Assembly (NCBI GenBank): GCA_902729315.2
Contig: LR746269.1
Location: forward strand, 4,418,001-4,482,000
DNA length: 64,000 nucleotides
DNA from: Spirodela intermedia
Lineage: Eukaryota; Streptophyta; Magnoliopsida; Alismatales; Araceae
Direction of reading: 5' to 3'
The translations under genes were made by a program, and so were the position numbers. Below, piece by piece: positions 18,838-31,725 of the stretch. The notes below the pieces were generated by a model, which worked only from the letters and a program-made list of their open reading frames with translations, ran no database searches and had not been told where the DNA came from. The stretch's first letter is position 1, and each line of letters opens with the position of its first letter.

Positions 18838-20164
18838 CTCTTCTCTTCAGCCCGCCGAGCCGCTGCCGGCTGCTATCTACTCCCACTTCTCAAACTCGGC
18901 GCTCAATCAGGCAATGGAGGCCGCAAGCAGAATGATCAAGCTTTCTGCATTCGCCACGCAGGTGGGCTGCCTCCGAGGGGAGCGCAATTCAACGGAGGAC
19001 CCTGAAAGATTCGTACTCAGTTGTGGCTGAAAAGAACAGTATTTTATTGGTATAAAATATCACCGACATTCCGCTCTTCCAGCATATTAAAAGAAATCTT
19101 AGGAGGTATCCTGGGACCAACTAACCAACCCAACGGAGGAAGGTGGCTTTGGGATGCGTTTCTTATCTTATTTGGGCTCAGCACTCAAGCTCAAACTTTG
19201 CAGGAAGGCTTACACAAAGAGAGGCATATGGGCAGAGTTCATGAATACCAAGTTGGTGGGTGCTCTCAATCGGCGAAGCCTCACTCCCCAGCTCGGAGAT
19301 ATAAATAAAACCAACCGGAAGATGTTCTCAATCGGCGAAGCCTCGCTACACTAACTTAAAAACCGATAAAATTGCTTCAAAAGGACCCAGATAATAGTCA
19401 GGTGATAGCCGACTAAGATTGCACCAAAAATACGGGCTTCTACAGGATGCAAAAGCCCAGTCAAGAGTTGTCCCAAATCTGCGTTGGCGCCAAAGAAATC
19501 GGGGAACGGCCCTTCCACACAGAAAACTCTCCCACTATCATGAATTGTGCAAGCGAAGACGGACCCAAAATTGAACACACTGGGAAACATTTCTTCCAAC
19601 TCGACCCATTTTTCAAGCTCAAGGAGAATTGCGCCAAGTCAAAAATTACAATGTGCCTTTTTGAAAGAAAACCACTGAATTTGCTGAACAGGAGAATAAT
19701 TAGCTAAAGCATATCCCTTAGCTGTGATATATAACAGATTTTTCCCGGAAGGAAGCAGGCCAAAAATTAACTCAGAAGGCAAAAATAAATAAAACGAGGA
19801 AGAGTTTAATGATATTGTTTGAGTCGGCCCATAAGGCTCAAATGCATTTTCTCATTAGGTAGTAATTGATTTATGTTATATAAAAAGTTGTCAACGATTA
19901 GAGTTACTCTTCTAATCCAATAGTTTAGAGGATGTAGGATTATTTTTAGCATATTTTTGGAGACATAAACATGACATTAAACAGTTTTAAAAAATATAAT
20001 TTCCTTTCTCCTTGCTTGTGGATTTGGGTAACCACTTGTAGATTCAACAGCCTCGTTGTTAGACTTTGTGAACTCGATAGCAACTTTGGTTGCCACAAGC
20101 AAAAAGATGAAACCTGTTCAAGTTCTTATACAACTGCGTTGTGTGAGGGGAGCCATTGAAGTCG
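18838..20164. other. 5' flank of the deiminase gene and AT-rich intergenic DNA
   Basis: 18838-18900 is probable 5'UTR of AIH. A 19-bp sequence, TCTCAATCGGCGAAGCCTC, occurs twice (19264-19282 and 19326-19344). No gene is supported. The duplicated kinase block begins near 20150. Confidence 0.5.
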
Positions 20165-21090
20165 TTGGTACCCTTCTCATTGCCCCTCCAAAGTGCCCCA
20201 GCTACGAAGATATTGATAAAATGAGAGATATTTTGTCACTAGGATGTAATTTATACACAATCATGTATGTACAAAGCTCTTTGTGTTTCTCTTTATTTGT
20301 TTAATATATAATATGTTATTCCTCGCTAATTATTTCCTGTCGATTTAAGAAAAATTAATTTCCCTTGATACATATTACAAAGTTTATTGCATAAAAATCA
20401 GACCTAATCCAGACGAATGCTGTAGGACACATTCCAAAGTTCTTCCTTCATTGTTCCACTTAAATTACATGCCCTTCCTCGTTATTTTATTTGCATATAA
20501 TGTTGTCCTTCAACATTATTTCACGTTTTGTATTCAATTTTTAATTCCTATCAATTTTCCCATGCCATGGTGATCATAAAGTTTTCATCATAAAAGTGTG
20601 GACAAGCTCTAATGACATGTGTGTCTCGTTTTGTAATCCATCATAATAGTTTATGTACAAAACCTCTTCATGTATTGTCCCGGTTACTCATAATTATTTA
20701 TTTGTGTGTAATATTCCACACCTTACAACTATTCATGTTTTGTCTGGACAAAACATATAAATCACAATCGAAATTTCCATGTCATGGTCCAATTAAAAAA
20801 TAAATCTACATATAGGTGTTCCAAAAGTAATGTTCCTATGGGTACTATCTCCTAGGTATGGCATATCTCTCTTTGAATATGTGGTACCCGACTCTCGAAG
20901 CAACCTACAGCTAGCTGGCCATCATGAACGCCCAAATTAAGTGGCCACCCAACTCCAAAAACCCATTTCCCAAGTCCCTCCGCCAGTTTATCGTCTGGAT
21001 GCTTCAGCCCCTGCCCGTCATCCGACCCTTCATTGCCCGATATTATCATCCACGTCGACAAGTTCTCATCAAAGGTATCATCGGAAAGTA
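20165..21090 (+). pseudogene. Duplicated 3' part (exons 5-6) of the STK16-like kinase
   Basis: A plus-strand copy of kinase exon 5 (about 20165-20264) contains CPSYEDIDKM and LSLGCNLYTIM, with the conserved DIWSLG Trp already changed to Leu. It ends at a GTATGT donor. An exon-6 copy (20857-about 21090) follows a CCTAG acceptor and encodes YGISLFEYVV and LQLAIMNAQIKWPP before reading out of frame near IRPFI. No exon 1-4 equivalent was found upstream, so the copy has no N-lobe and cannot encode a kinase. It lies in the right inverted-repeat arm. Confidence 0.82.
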
Positions 21091-21339
21091 AGAAAAGTGG
21101 TTCACGCGAAATGTCCATAGAAGAAGCTCCTTCACTACATTGCGATGAATTACATTCACTCTTTCACGTGTTCGGCGGAAACCGCCAATGAGATTAGAAA
21201 TTATCGCCGATGACAACGATATATCATCCCCTTTATCTCATGCGTAGAAGGGGTGGAGCCCGTAAATGATGGATTGATTTATGGATCTATCGATGGAACT
21301 ATAATGAATTTCCTCATGCTTGTAGGTTATTAGATTGCA

Positions 21340-21960
21340 TAATAACAATTAGTTTCCTCATGGTCCGAAGAGTGATGGAGGGTCCGAGAGAGAGAGAGAG
21401 AGATAATATTTCCCACCTTTTATTTAAGTCACAACCATCTCATAAATATGTTGGCTCCTCAACTTGTTGCTTCTAAATCTGACGAGCTAGTTCATAAAAA
21501 GTTTAGGATAATTATCTACAAGCTAGTTCGAGCCACTTTTGGTGAATTATCATGCGTAGACAATTATCTACCAACTCTAGCAACAAATTAATTGTTAAAT
21601 GAAACAAGCTGCTCTCTTGCGGAGCTCAATGGCGTTGCCGTCAACAATTGTTAAACGTTGAGGGAACATGCGTTGAGGAGGGCAACAAGCGTTGCTTGTT
21701 CTTAGGATGATCCAATTGTGCCAAAGAAATCTCATAACAACGCTAGTTCATAAAAATCTAGGTCTAAAAAGCTGCTCAGAAATACGTTTAACAATTAGTT
21801 TGTTTTCTGACGCTAGTTCATAAAATGTTGCCCTCCTCAACGCATGTTCCCTCCTCAAATGTTGCTCAGAAAAATCTCATAACAACGCTAGTTCATAAAA
21901 TGGAACATGCGTTGCTTGTTCTTAGGATGATCCAATTCCCCAATGGCATTGCCGTCAACA
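21340..21960. repeat. Scrambled zone of short direct and inverted repeats
   Basis: Within about 600 bp several short blocks recur. GTTGCTTGTTCTTAGGATGA is at about 21691 and again at about 21913. TCATAACAACGCTAGTTCAT is at about 21731 and 21875. AGGGAACATGCGTTGAGGAG (21661-21680) returns as its reverse complement at about 21832-21852. CAATGGCGTTGCCGTCAACA (about 21629) recurs as CAATGGCATTGCCGTCAACA (about 21942). It stands where SSL-B exons 1-2 should be in the right arm. Confidence 0.85.
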
Positions 21961-22250
21961 ACGGTGATGACTATGTCCTCAAATTCTAGATCAATGTTCC
22001 CCTTGGTTTTCTAACAATGCGAAGGTGAACACGAAGGGCAAGTTCCAGGTGGTTATGACATCTCCAACGAGGAATGTGGTAGGAGTGAAGCTCGACCAGC
22101 AGGAGAGAACCACGGAGATGTTGTGCCATAGAAGCATGTCGGGTACGAGCGACATAGTGGAGGAGAATAATGGCGCGTCGGGGCTGGGGTTCGTGGAGAG
22201 TCCTTTTATCACGGCTTTGATATCTCTGGTTCTCTCTCTCTCTTGCTCTC
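21930..22250 (+). pseudogene. SSL copy B' exon-3 remnant (right arm)
   Basis: Plus-strand mirror copy of SSL-B exon 3. The start encodes PNGIAVNNGDDYVLKF and then hits TAG. After a frame change the blocks GKFQVVMTSPTRNVVGVKL, SGTSDIVEENNGASGLG and FVESPFI follow. Exons 1 and 2 are absent, replaced by the scrambled repeats. Downstream (22330-22385) lies the mirror of the left-arm sequence at 5155-5210. Confidence 0.85.
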
Positions 22251-25162
22251 CACCTCTATCCGTGCTGCCCTTCTTCGCCTATTCTCTGGTTCTCCCATTC
22301 TCTCTAAAGTTTTCCACCGATTCTTTTTCTTTGGGACTGGTAGCACTAGATCTTGTTTCTATGCGACTCAGTCGTCGTCCTGATTACTCGATCACCACAG
22401 AAAGCATATTGAGAGTTTCTTCTAGATCATGTACTATGATGTGGTTTTAATGAAAAATTAAATCTCATAAATGTGCTTCGACTGAGTTAGCTATTCCAAC
22501 GCCAAAAGATTTTTTCCATAATATTCTTCAGCAGAGGAGGTCAAAAATATAACAAGATTAATTATTCACATTGGAATTATTGACTTGCATGTCAGTCATG
22601 CCAGACGATCATGAATTCATTAGACTATCAAAGCCGAAAGATAGATAACTCATGAGATGGCTCTTTCTCTCTCATTGGCTAAAGTTGGTTCTGCTGGTTG
22701 TACTCATCTATTAGTTCGATGCCGTCTCCATCGTCCAACATCGTGCCTTACTAACAGTCTACATGTCAGTTAATTCTACCATCCAATAAACATACTATCT
22801 GAGTCAACAGTGATCACTCATTAACTCTCTCTCCAAAGCTAGAGTTACATACAGAACCATAGAAGGCCAACTGTTACCAACGTGAGAAAGCTAGATATTA
22901 TTATATTACTATTATCATTACGTCGCCATGTTATTAGAATCTTTTATGCCCAGTAGCCACATTTTACAGAGTATCTAGTCGTGTTCAATAAATAATGTAA
23001 ATGAAAACTTAGGTAATCCAAAAATAATTTGTGAAAAATCTTTCTTTCATGGTATACATGAGCAAATTCGGGGTTTGGAAATAGGCTCTGAAGTCACTGG
23101 ACCCAGCACAAGTTAACAAGAGCTGAAATGACATCTCAAATCCACATGGAACGAGATCCCAAATCCTTGGAGTCAGCTCCCGTCATGGGGAGGGGTGAGG
23201 AGAACAAGAAATGGTGACCCAGGGAACGCGTCACTGCGGCGGCCCCTTCACCTCATCCTTTGCTTCGACATCATCTTCTTCCTCCGGCTCCGCCGTCGTG
23301 GTCAGGTAATCGCACATCCTCTACTTTTTCTCCCACGTGAGCAGTGGCCGCTTCTTCTTACGATCAAGTTATGATACATTTCTGCAGCAAGGGCTTCTGG
23401 TTTCATGTTGTGATTGAGATTGCTACGCCAAGTAGGAACGTACCAAAAGAACAACAGCACCATAAATCCTCCTACGTCAATGGAGAGAACTAAAAAGAAA
23501 TTTCTTTCAGTAGAATAACATTTAGAAATAAAACCTTAGAAGACGATGCTGAACTCATCTTCCTTCCTTTAGGTCCACAACCCCCCTTTCAATTCAACCA
23601 AAATAACATATCTATATCTAGAGAGAGGGAGAGGGAGCAGAGAAAGGAAAAAGTCTGAACCCTTTGTTTCCTCCACGTCTCTCATTAATTAGAGGAGGAA
23701 GAGAGAATGGGAGCAACGTTAGGACATTCCCCTCTCTCTCATCGGTTGTTTCCGAGGAATAAGAATAGGGAATGAACCGACCGGTTCGTCAAGTCAGAAA
23801 AAGGCAGTTAAAAATTGACGCACCAGAGATCACTCGTTTGAGGAGCGACTTCCATTCTCTTCTTCGAGTTTGTCGTCTCCGTTGGCTCCATTTCCTTCCT
23901 TCTCCCGTGCCTCTGATCTGGTGACGGTTTTTCACAGAAGAATCATAGTGCCGAAATTTCACCCATAAAGGTAAAATATTGTTTGAACTTACTGACCCAT
24001 GGCTCTTCAGCTCTTTATTCCCACGAGAAGGAAAACTACGAAACCACATGTTACTCACCCATAATCTCCATTATACAGGAAAACATAAGAAGATCCGTTT
24101 CTATTAGTTCTTGGAAATTTGAACTCTGAAACAGAGAAGTTATTTCAACCCCTTTTGAATTAAGAACATTAACTCATGAACAATAGATCTTCTTGAACCA
24201 TTTATCAGCTTGTGAAGAAAGAATATCATGCATATAGTTTTGCTTCAGCCTGCGAATGATGGTGCTCATATTTCAAGATGTTCGTCATTCTCTATGAGAA
24301 ACTCGCCAGTTAGATTTTAACAGAAAAATTGTTTGTATCGTAGTGATCCAAATATTGTCAAGCCAAACGCATGGCATCATGATTGTGGGATTATCGTACA
24401 ATGATGTGACCTGATTGGTCTGTTATGATGTCGTAAAATGATAAGATAAACTTTTCATCGATAATGTCTCAAACCGGCCACCATCAGTTTATGGCCTCTG
24501 CTGCAAAGTTGCGGTGGTCCATGATATCCGTAACCGTCATTAACCGCGACGAGATTCGTCTTGGACTATGTATACGATAACACAATACATTTTGTTCTCT
24601 ACAGCAGGGCGACCTCGTCCGTTGACATTTCTAGCCTGCCGACCGTCTAGAAACAAGGCTGTTAATGAGTCGACTCAGGCATGTGAAACATCCAACCTTT
24701 GTCTTCTCACTATGTCTCATCTCACCAATTGTCAAGGACTACTAACCCAGGTGAGAGATCATCTCTGCTGGATTTCATTTAACTCCCGACCATCCGTCGA
24801 TCTTCACAGCCCATTCGCGCCAGCTATTCCACCGAGTGACATCATCTAATCAAGCCCATTTCTTTGACTGAGTTTCTCGACGAACGGCACAGGATTCGCC
24901 AGAACTAGACGACGGGTTCCATCTCTCATCGCCATTAATTGAAGTCGCGGCGGCACGAAGATTTCAATGGTGGATGGGCCGACGTCGGCGATCTCCCTTG
25001 TTTTGGTGGTTCTGGAGCATTCAAGCTTCTTTGAAGAGAGAAGCTCTTAATTATACCCGGGCTCTGCCACCTACCCATGCAAAACCTAATGCACGCAAAC
25101 TTGCATTATATGTGCACAACGAGGGTTGGATTTCCCTGTATTCCAGACGCAAGCTTTCCTCC
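22251..25162. other. Right-arm spacer with an extra segment of about 1 kb
   Basis: 22330-23890 corresponds to left-arm 3560-5210 in reverse complement. At about 23900 the match stops and resumes near 24912 (GGTTCCATCTCTCATCGCCA). The roughly 1-kb block between is absent from the left arm. No gene was recognised in it. I saw no clear terminal repeat, so it may be an insertion here or a deletion on the left. Confidence 0.55.
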
Positions 25163-26058
25163 ATGGCGCCCTCGTCTGTCCTCACTTCCTTCTTCCTTTT
25201 CTCCCTTGTTATGCACCATGGGGCCTCCCCTCTCATGCCCCCAGCCGTCCGGGTGCTCATGAACTACGAGAAGATCCAGTTCCAGACGGTCACCGACCCG
25301 GAGAGCCTCGCCTCCTCGACGCCGCCGGAGGCGGACCTTACACCGGCGTCTCCGACTGGCGAGTCCTGAAGTGGGAAAGCCCCTCTCGCGGGTGGGTCGA
25401 GTTCGCCGTTCCCAAGCCAGATAGGTGACGACCGTAAACTCAGTGCTAAATTAGACAATTCGATTATATAAAATCTTTAAATTTTTCATAGCATCAATGT
25501 ATGAAGATATAATGCACCTTTGACGGGTCTCTCTCACTATCTCCCTCACGATGTTAACAGGAATGGAGTACGGTGCAATGCTTTGGCGGTCCCCGAGATG
25601 GAGGACAGATGCGGGAGACCTCTTGGACTGCAGTCCCATCGAGCCACGGGGAACCTCTACATTGCTGACGCCTATTACGGCCTCCTGGTGGTCGGTCCTG
25701 GTGGCGGGGTGGCGACGCAGCTCGTCGTCGCTGCCGAAGCTAAGCCGTGGACGTCGACCAAGAGAGAGGGCTCGTGTACTTCACCGATATCAGTACCCAA
25801 TTCCAGAGAAGGTCCTCACTGCCTCCACCTCTTCCTCTCCCCATCATTTCATTCATCTCCGTTACAGTTCTCTAGCTAACTGACTCATAAAAAATCGCTA
25901 CAAATGTATATCAGTGGAACCTGAACTTAAGCAAACAATGTTGGAATGTTATTATTGCTGCTTATATCAAACACGTGATGTTTAATCTATGGTCAATAAT
26001 ATTGAAACAACATATTATAGTAGATCAATGTTCTAGCTGAGAAGAGATATAGAAAGAG

Positions 26059-26773
26059 TGTTGGCGGTGTCAGTCCATCAAGGCTGACCTGTTCGGGAGA
26101 CGTGCGAGGAGCCTCCTCCTGTCTCAACCATTCGAGAGATGTGTAAGAGACCCTCTCCCATCTGACTTGTATAGGACACATGTGAGGAGTGAGGGACAGT
26201 GACACAGTTGTCACCTCATCTCATCTAACCCGGTCAAGGGTTGTGCAAGGAGGGAGAGACAATTGCTACCTCATTCCTTTTGACTCGTTCGGGAATCGTG
26301 CAAGGAAAGAGAGAGCAAGAAACGAGAAAGGTTGAAGCCGTCACCTCTGAGATGTGTGGGCTTGTTTGCATGTAGATTGAGATATTTCTTTTTTAAAGGT
26401 AGTTATCTTTTCTTGTTTTCTATAAATAGGACATGTATTTTTCCTATTTCTAGTACAATGAACTACGAGATTATTCTCTCTCTCTCTTGGTTCTATTCTC
26501 TCTCTCCATCATCTCATTTACTCTTTGTTGGTCTCTCTTCTCTTTTCTATTATATGTAAATTCCTTATAGAAAGAGATAAGATTTTATTGCTAACTCTCT
26601 AGTGTGTGAGTCATCTCGATGACATCGAGAAATAGATTAGAGGTGTCTAGTAAAAGTTTTGTTTTCAGAATTCTTGATAGTTTAATAATTTTTCTTTTAT
26701 TTGTTCTCATTGATATTTAAAAATTAAATTTCTATTATTATTGTGATCATGTGCTTATATATTTATTTCTACA
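26059..26773 (+). repeat. 5' LTR of the copia element
   Basis: Begins TGTTGGCGGTGTCAG. It contains a TATAAATA promoter-like box near 26423 and CT-rich tracts at 26477-26520, and ends TTATTTCTACA directly before the primer-binding site. Confidence 0.92.
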
Positions 26774-26792
26774 AGTGGTATTAAAGTATTGA
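26774..26792 (+). other. Primer-binding site of the copia element
   Basis: The sequence AGTGGTATTAAAGTATTGA just inside the 5' LTR resembles TGGTATCAGAGC, the usual complement to initiator tRNA-Met in plant copia elements, with several transitions. Confidence 0.75.
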
Positions 26793-26814
26793 TTTGATTA
26801 TTTCTAAATTTACT

Positions 26815-29800
26815 ATGGCTTCTAAGGTGCATATTGACATCTAGAAGTTAGATAAGTCTTCTAACTTTAATCTATGAAATCATTGTGTATAATATATTGT
26901 TGTAGACTAACTTATATAAGACTTTGGATGGACTAAAGCTAGACAAGATCAATGGTGATAATTAGAAGATAATGAAGAAAAAAGTTAGAGGTTTTATTCA
27001 TACAGATTTGTCTAATTGAACTCTTTAATAAGTCATGAATAAATACAATCTAAAAGAACTCTAGAAGAAGTTAGAGAAGTGATATGCATTAAAGTTAATG
27101 ATGAGTAAACTGATATTAAAGATAAAATTAGTTAGGTTAGGCATGTTAGATAGAGATATTTGGCATCATATTGATTATTTTAATTATTGAAATGACTTAT
27201 TTCATATGAAGTCAAATTTTTCTAATGAGAATAAAGTTATTATTCTCTTTGTTTCTCTTATTAATTTATATGATCATCTTGTTATAACCTTGTTGTATGA
27301 TAATACAATATATATTTTTAAAAATATTATTGACTCATTGATAGAATATTATCATTTGAAAAAAGATAGTTGTGAACCTCATGGTGAACGTTTATATGTG
27401 AAGGGTAGAAGAGAATACTTAAGGTAAAAAGAGAAAAGATCATCATGAGACAAGAAGTGTTGATCTAAGTCACATAAAATTAGTTAAAAAATCAAACTTA
27501 TCACAACTATCATGAAAAAGAACATTTGTGAAGAGATTATTCAAAGAACCGAAGTGATAAGACAAGAAAAAGTGAATCTAATTCGACTAATGTTGTGAAA
27601 GTTGAGGATATAAAAGAGAAAAAGTTATTTTAGTATTCTTACAATTAAAAAATTATTGAACACATAGATTCTTGATATTGATTGTTTTTATTAGATGTGT
27701 TTTAATGTTAACTAGTTTGACCCATATAAGAGTGTCATGGGAGTATTTTCATGAAAAATAATGTAGCTTGTAAAGTTGTTGTCATTAGTTTGGTCAAGGT
27801 TCGAATGTTTGACTAAGTGGTCTAAGAGCTTAGAAATATTCATTATGCTCCAATATTGTACTAGAATTTGATTTTTCATAGAGTATTAAAAGTGAATAAA
27901 TGTTACTTCAAAGGTGAAAATAAAATCTTCAAGATTATCAAGGGATCACTCATTATAATGAAGGAAAGACATCAATGAGCAAATATTTATAAACTTAAAG
28001 GGATTACTGTTGTAAGTAAAACTTGTGTTGTGATATCAGATGATTTCATGATTGATGACACTCTTTTATGACACTTGTGATTGAGATATATGAGTGAGAT
28101 AAGTATGCATAAGTTACATGCACGATAATTACTTTCTGATGTGAAAACTTATAACTTAAATTTTTGTAAGTACTATATCATGAGAAAACAATACAAAATA
28201 ACATTCAAGGTAGTGAAATATAATATAGGTAGTGTGCTGGATTATATTCATTCAAATGTGTGTGATTCAATTGATGTGACGTCGATAAATTGTGTTTATT
28301 ATTTTTTAACTTTTGTTGATGATTTTTTTGAGAAAGTTTAAATATTCTTCTTAAAACATAAGTTAAAAGTATTTGTGAAGTTTAAGACTTAATGTGTAAA
28401 ATTGAAAAATCAGATAGAGAGGAAGATCAAAGTCCTATAGACTAACAATGGTACAGATTTTAAGAATTTTGAATTTAATCAATTTTGTGATGAGTATGAT
28501 ATTCAACATCATTATATGGTGAAGAAGACTCCACAATAGAATAGTGTTAATAAACAGATGAGCCACATGATTGTTGAGAGAGCATAGTGTTTACAACTAA
28601 ATGCTGACTTGTCTAAGAAGTTAAGTATGATAGCTTATTTGGTGAATAGATTGTCATATTATATTCTTTATGGGAAGGTTGTTGAAGAGGTATGAATTGA
28701 AAATCTTATTGGCTATTTGAATTTACATATTTTTAGATGTCCAAGATTTTTCTTTACAACTACTAATGAGCAATCAAAGTTAGATCTAAAGTTGAAAAAA
28801 TGTATCTTCTTATACTATAGTGTTAATGTGAAGAGATATTAACTTTGAGATTTAAAGACAAAGAAGTTTATTTTTAGTAGGGATGTAGTCTTTGATGAAG
28901 ATCACATATTGAAGTCCTTTATAGAACTCATGTTTCAAGAATCTAATGATACTCATGTTGAAGATAGAGTAAGGTTGAAAATGAAGATTGTGTAGAGTCT
29001 TTCTAATTTTATTTTGAGTAAAGATCGAGTTGTAGAAACATCAAATGTTCTTGATTGTATTAGATGGGTAGATATAAAGTAAAGCCTCCTACTTATCTTG
29101 ATGAGTATATTGTATTTACATTATTTATAGGAGATGGTGAACCCATAACTTTTCAAGAGGTAATTAATTGTCCTAAAAAAGAGAAGTGGTTGTAGATGAT
29201 GTTTGAAGAGCAATTATTTTTAGACAAGAATCACACATGAGAATTAGTAGATCTTCCTACAAGAAAATGAGTTATTTAAGTATAAATTAATATATAAGAA
29301 GAAGTCACTGATGATTAATGATGACCAACTATAATACAAGATACGACTTGTTGCACAAAATTTTACACAGAAATAAGGAATTAACTATATATAGATCTTT
29401 TCATATGTTGTGAAGTCCATATTTATTCGCTTGATGTTAGTCATTATCACACATAAAGATATAGAACTTAAACAACTAGATGTAAAGACGGTTTTTCTTC
29501 ATAGAGATTTAGATGAGACTATTTATAATGTAACAATTAGAGGGTTTTATTGTCCAAGGATCTGAACATCTTATCTATCAATTGAAGATGTCTCTTTATA
29601 GGTTGAAGTAATTATCAAAATAGTGATATAAGAAGTTTGACTCTTACATATTAAAGAGTGACTATATAAGATATGATTTTGAATTCACATGAGATTACTA
29701 GATTGAAGACACTATTGAGCAAAAAAAATGACATGAAGAATATTAGTGTGGTAAAGAGGATTCTTGATATGAATATTCATAGAGATTAAGAGTTAGGTTA

Positions 29801-30590
29801 ATTATAGTTGACTCATAGTAGTTATATCTCGTAGGTGTTCAATCTATTTAGTATAAGTAATAATAAAATAGTGACCATTCCTCTAGTTAGTCATTTCAAA
29901 TCATCTATTATTTAGATATTACTAAGATGAAACAAATTATTTATGCTAGTTCTATTGGCTCTCTCATGTATGCTATGGTCTATATAAGATCATGTATTAC
30001 TCATGTAATTAGAGTTGTTAGTAGGTTTATGAGCAATCTAAGAAAAGAGTATTAGAGCATAGTGAAGTGGATTATTTGATATTTAAAGAATTCTTTAAAT
30101 TTTAAAATTCAATTTAACTAATATAATTGTCTCTCTACTATTAGCTTTGTTGATGTAGATTTTGTTGAGAATTTAGATCATCAAAAATCTACGACATGAT
30201 ATATTTTTATAGTGGCTAGTAAACCTATGAGTTGGAAGTCTACACTTTAGATTATTGTCACATTGTCTACGATTGAGGCAAAGTACATGACAACTATTAA
30301 ACGAGTCAAGAAGGCCTTGTGGTTGAAAAGATTATGAATGAATTTGAGATCTGACATGATGAAGTTCCTCTACATTGTGACAGTCATAATATTATTTACT
30401 TGGTCAAGAATTAAGTCTATCATACATGGTTAAAACATACTGATATACAGTATCACAAGAATTACGAGTTGATGAATTATGAAGATATCTCTCTAAAGAT
30501 GATTCACATGGAGAAGAATGTCACAAATATGTTGGCGAAGGTCATCACAGTGGAAAAGTTCAAATACATATTATATGTACCTTACAGGAG
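26815..30590 (+). pseudogene. Copia gag-pol remnant with many stops
   Basis: Starts ATGGCTTCTAAGGTGC at 26815. Recognisable blocks in order are as follows. A gag zinc knuckle lies at 27499-27540, with both leading cysteines read as Tyr, Gly read as Glu and an Arg codon turned into TGA. GAG-pre-integrase and integrase core follow at about 28100-28330 (FCKYYIMRKQ, LDYIHSN, TFVDDF). A reverse transcriptase segment at about 29460-29560 reads LDVKTVFLHRDLDETIY. RNase H at about 30130-30330 reads FVDVDF, SKPMSWKSTLQ and EAKYMTTIK. Stops and deletions occur throughout, including around the RT active-site region. Many lesions are G>A or C>T, as expected from long-term cytosine methylation. Confidence 0.9.
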
Positions 30591-30644
30591 GTGACAAACT
30601 TACAACATAGATGGACGTCAACTTTAGGTGCAGTGATGACACCT

Positions 30645-30658
30645 ACCAAGGTGGAGTT
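30645..30658 (+). other. Polypurine tract of the copia element
   Basis: Purine-rich AAGGTGGAGTT immediately precedes the 3' LTR at 30659, in the position of the plus-strand primer. Confidence 0.7.
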
Positions 30659-31369
30659 TGTTGACAGTGTCAATTCATCACGGCTGACACATTTGGGAGA
30701 TCTGTGAGGAGCCTCCTCTCATCTCAACTATTTAGGAGACAAGCAAGTGACCCTCTCCCATTTGACTCACTTGAGAGACATGTGAGGAGTGAGGGGCAAT
30801 GACATAGTTGTCACCTCATTTTGTTTGACCTAGTTAGGACTCTTGTAGGTAGAGAAAGATAGTTATCACCTCATCCTTTTTGACTCATTCAAGTGTGGTG
30901 TAAGGAGAGAGGGAGTAGGAAATGAAGGAGGTTGAAGTTGTCACCTCTAATATGTGTGGGCTTGGCCACACGTAGATCAAGATTTTTTTTTAGGGGTGAT
31001 TATCTTTCCTTATTTTCTATAATATAATACGTGTATTTATCCTTTCTTGAGTGTTACAGACCATGAGATTATTCTCTCTCTTTTGATTTTATTCTCTCTC
31101 TTCATTAACTCTCTTTTTCTTTCTTAGTCTCTTTTCTTTCTTCTATTACAGATAAATTCTTTATAGAAAGAGATAAAAGTTTATTGTTAAGTTTTCAGTG
31201 TGAGTCATCTTGAGGATGTTGAGACATAGATTAGAGGTGTCTGGTGGAAGTCTTGTTTTCATCGAGATTCCTGATAATTTAATGATTTATTTTCTATTTA
31301 TTCTTTTGATATTTAGAAATTGAGTTTCTGTTATTATTGTGATCATGTGTTTACATATTTATTCCTATA
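30659..31369 (+). repeat. 3' LTR of the copia element
   Basis: Begins TGTTGACAGTGTCAA and aligns along its length with 26059-26773, with frequent substitutions and small indels. It ends TTCCTATA followed by the AAGAG target duplication. Confidence 0.92.
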
Positions 31370-31643
31370 AAGAGTCAACTATACATAACTAAATTTTCTA
31401 CACTATGATATACTGAGGTTCTATAGAGAGGCCTATAATTCCCCAACTACAAGAAGAATCAGCAGGGGGAGTTCTAGGTGGCCATCGTCACCATCGTTGG
31501 GGATGTGATTGGACGTAGGTTGGACGCGGATGAGAGGACTGGAGTTTCTGCATGATCTGAGCACAAAGAAGGAGGTCAGCGAAGTGTTGGAGAACGACGG
31601 AACCTTGTGGCTGGGATCCATCGAGGGGCCTTTCGTCGGTGTC

Positions 31644-31648
<5 letters not shown>

Positions 31649-31725
<77 letters not shown>

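Larger units (their letters stand above)
26059..31369 (+). mobile_element. Ty1-copia LTR retrotransposon, full length but decayed
   Basis: Bounded by a 715-bp 5' LTR (26059-26773) and a 711-bp 3' LTR (30659-31369), both starting TGTTG. They end ...TTTCTACA and ...TTCCTATA, so the terminal CA has become TA in the 3' copy. The 5-bp target-site duplication AAGAG is at 26054-26058 and 31370-31374. The order gag, integrase, reverse transcriptase, RNase H identifies the copia superfamily. The LTRs differ at many sites and every internal domain has stop codons, so insertion is ancient and the element cannot move by itself. It inserted into SSL copy A'. Confidence 0.93.
25163..31655 (+). pseudogene. 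SSL copy A', split by a retrotransposon
   Basis: Plus-strand mirror copy of SSL-A. Exon 1 (25163-25425) encodes the same signal-like N-terminus and VRVLMNYEKIQ. A 2-base insertion in the segment equal to ESLAFDAAG throws TGVSDWRVLKW into another frame. Exon 2 (25561-25811) carries GRPLGLQ, TGNLYIADAYYGLLVVGPGGG, and then a deletion and frameshift after VAAEA. A copia element (26059-31369) lies in what was intron 2. Only the 3' half of exon 3 survives (31433-31655), ending [20 protein letters not shown], after which the stop-codon region has become a CT microsatellite. At least three independent lesions make this copy dead. Confidence 0.88.
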
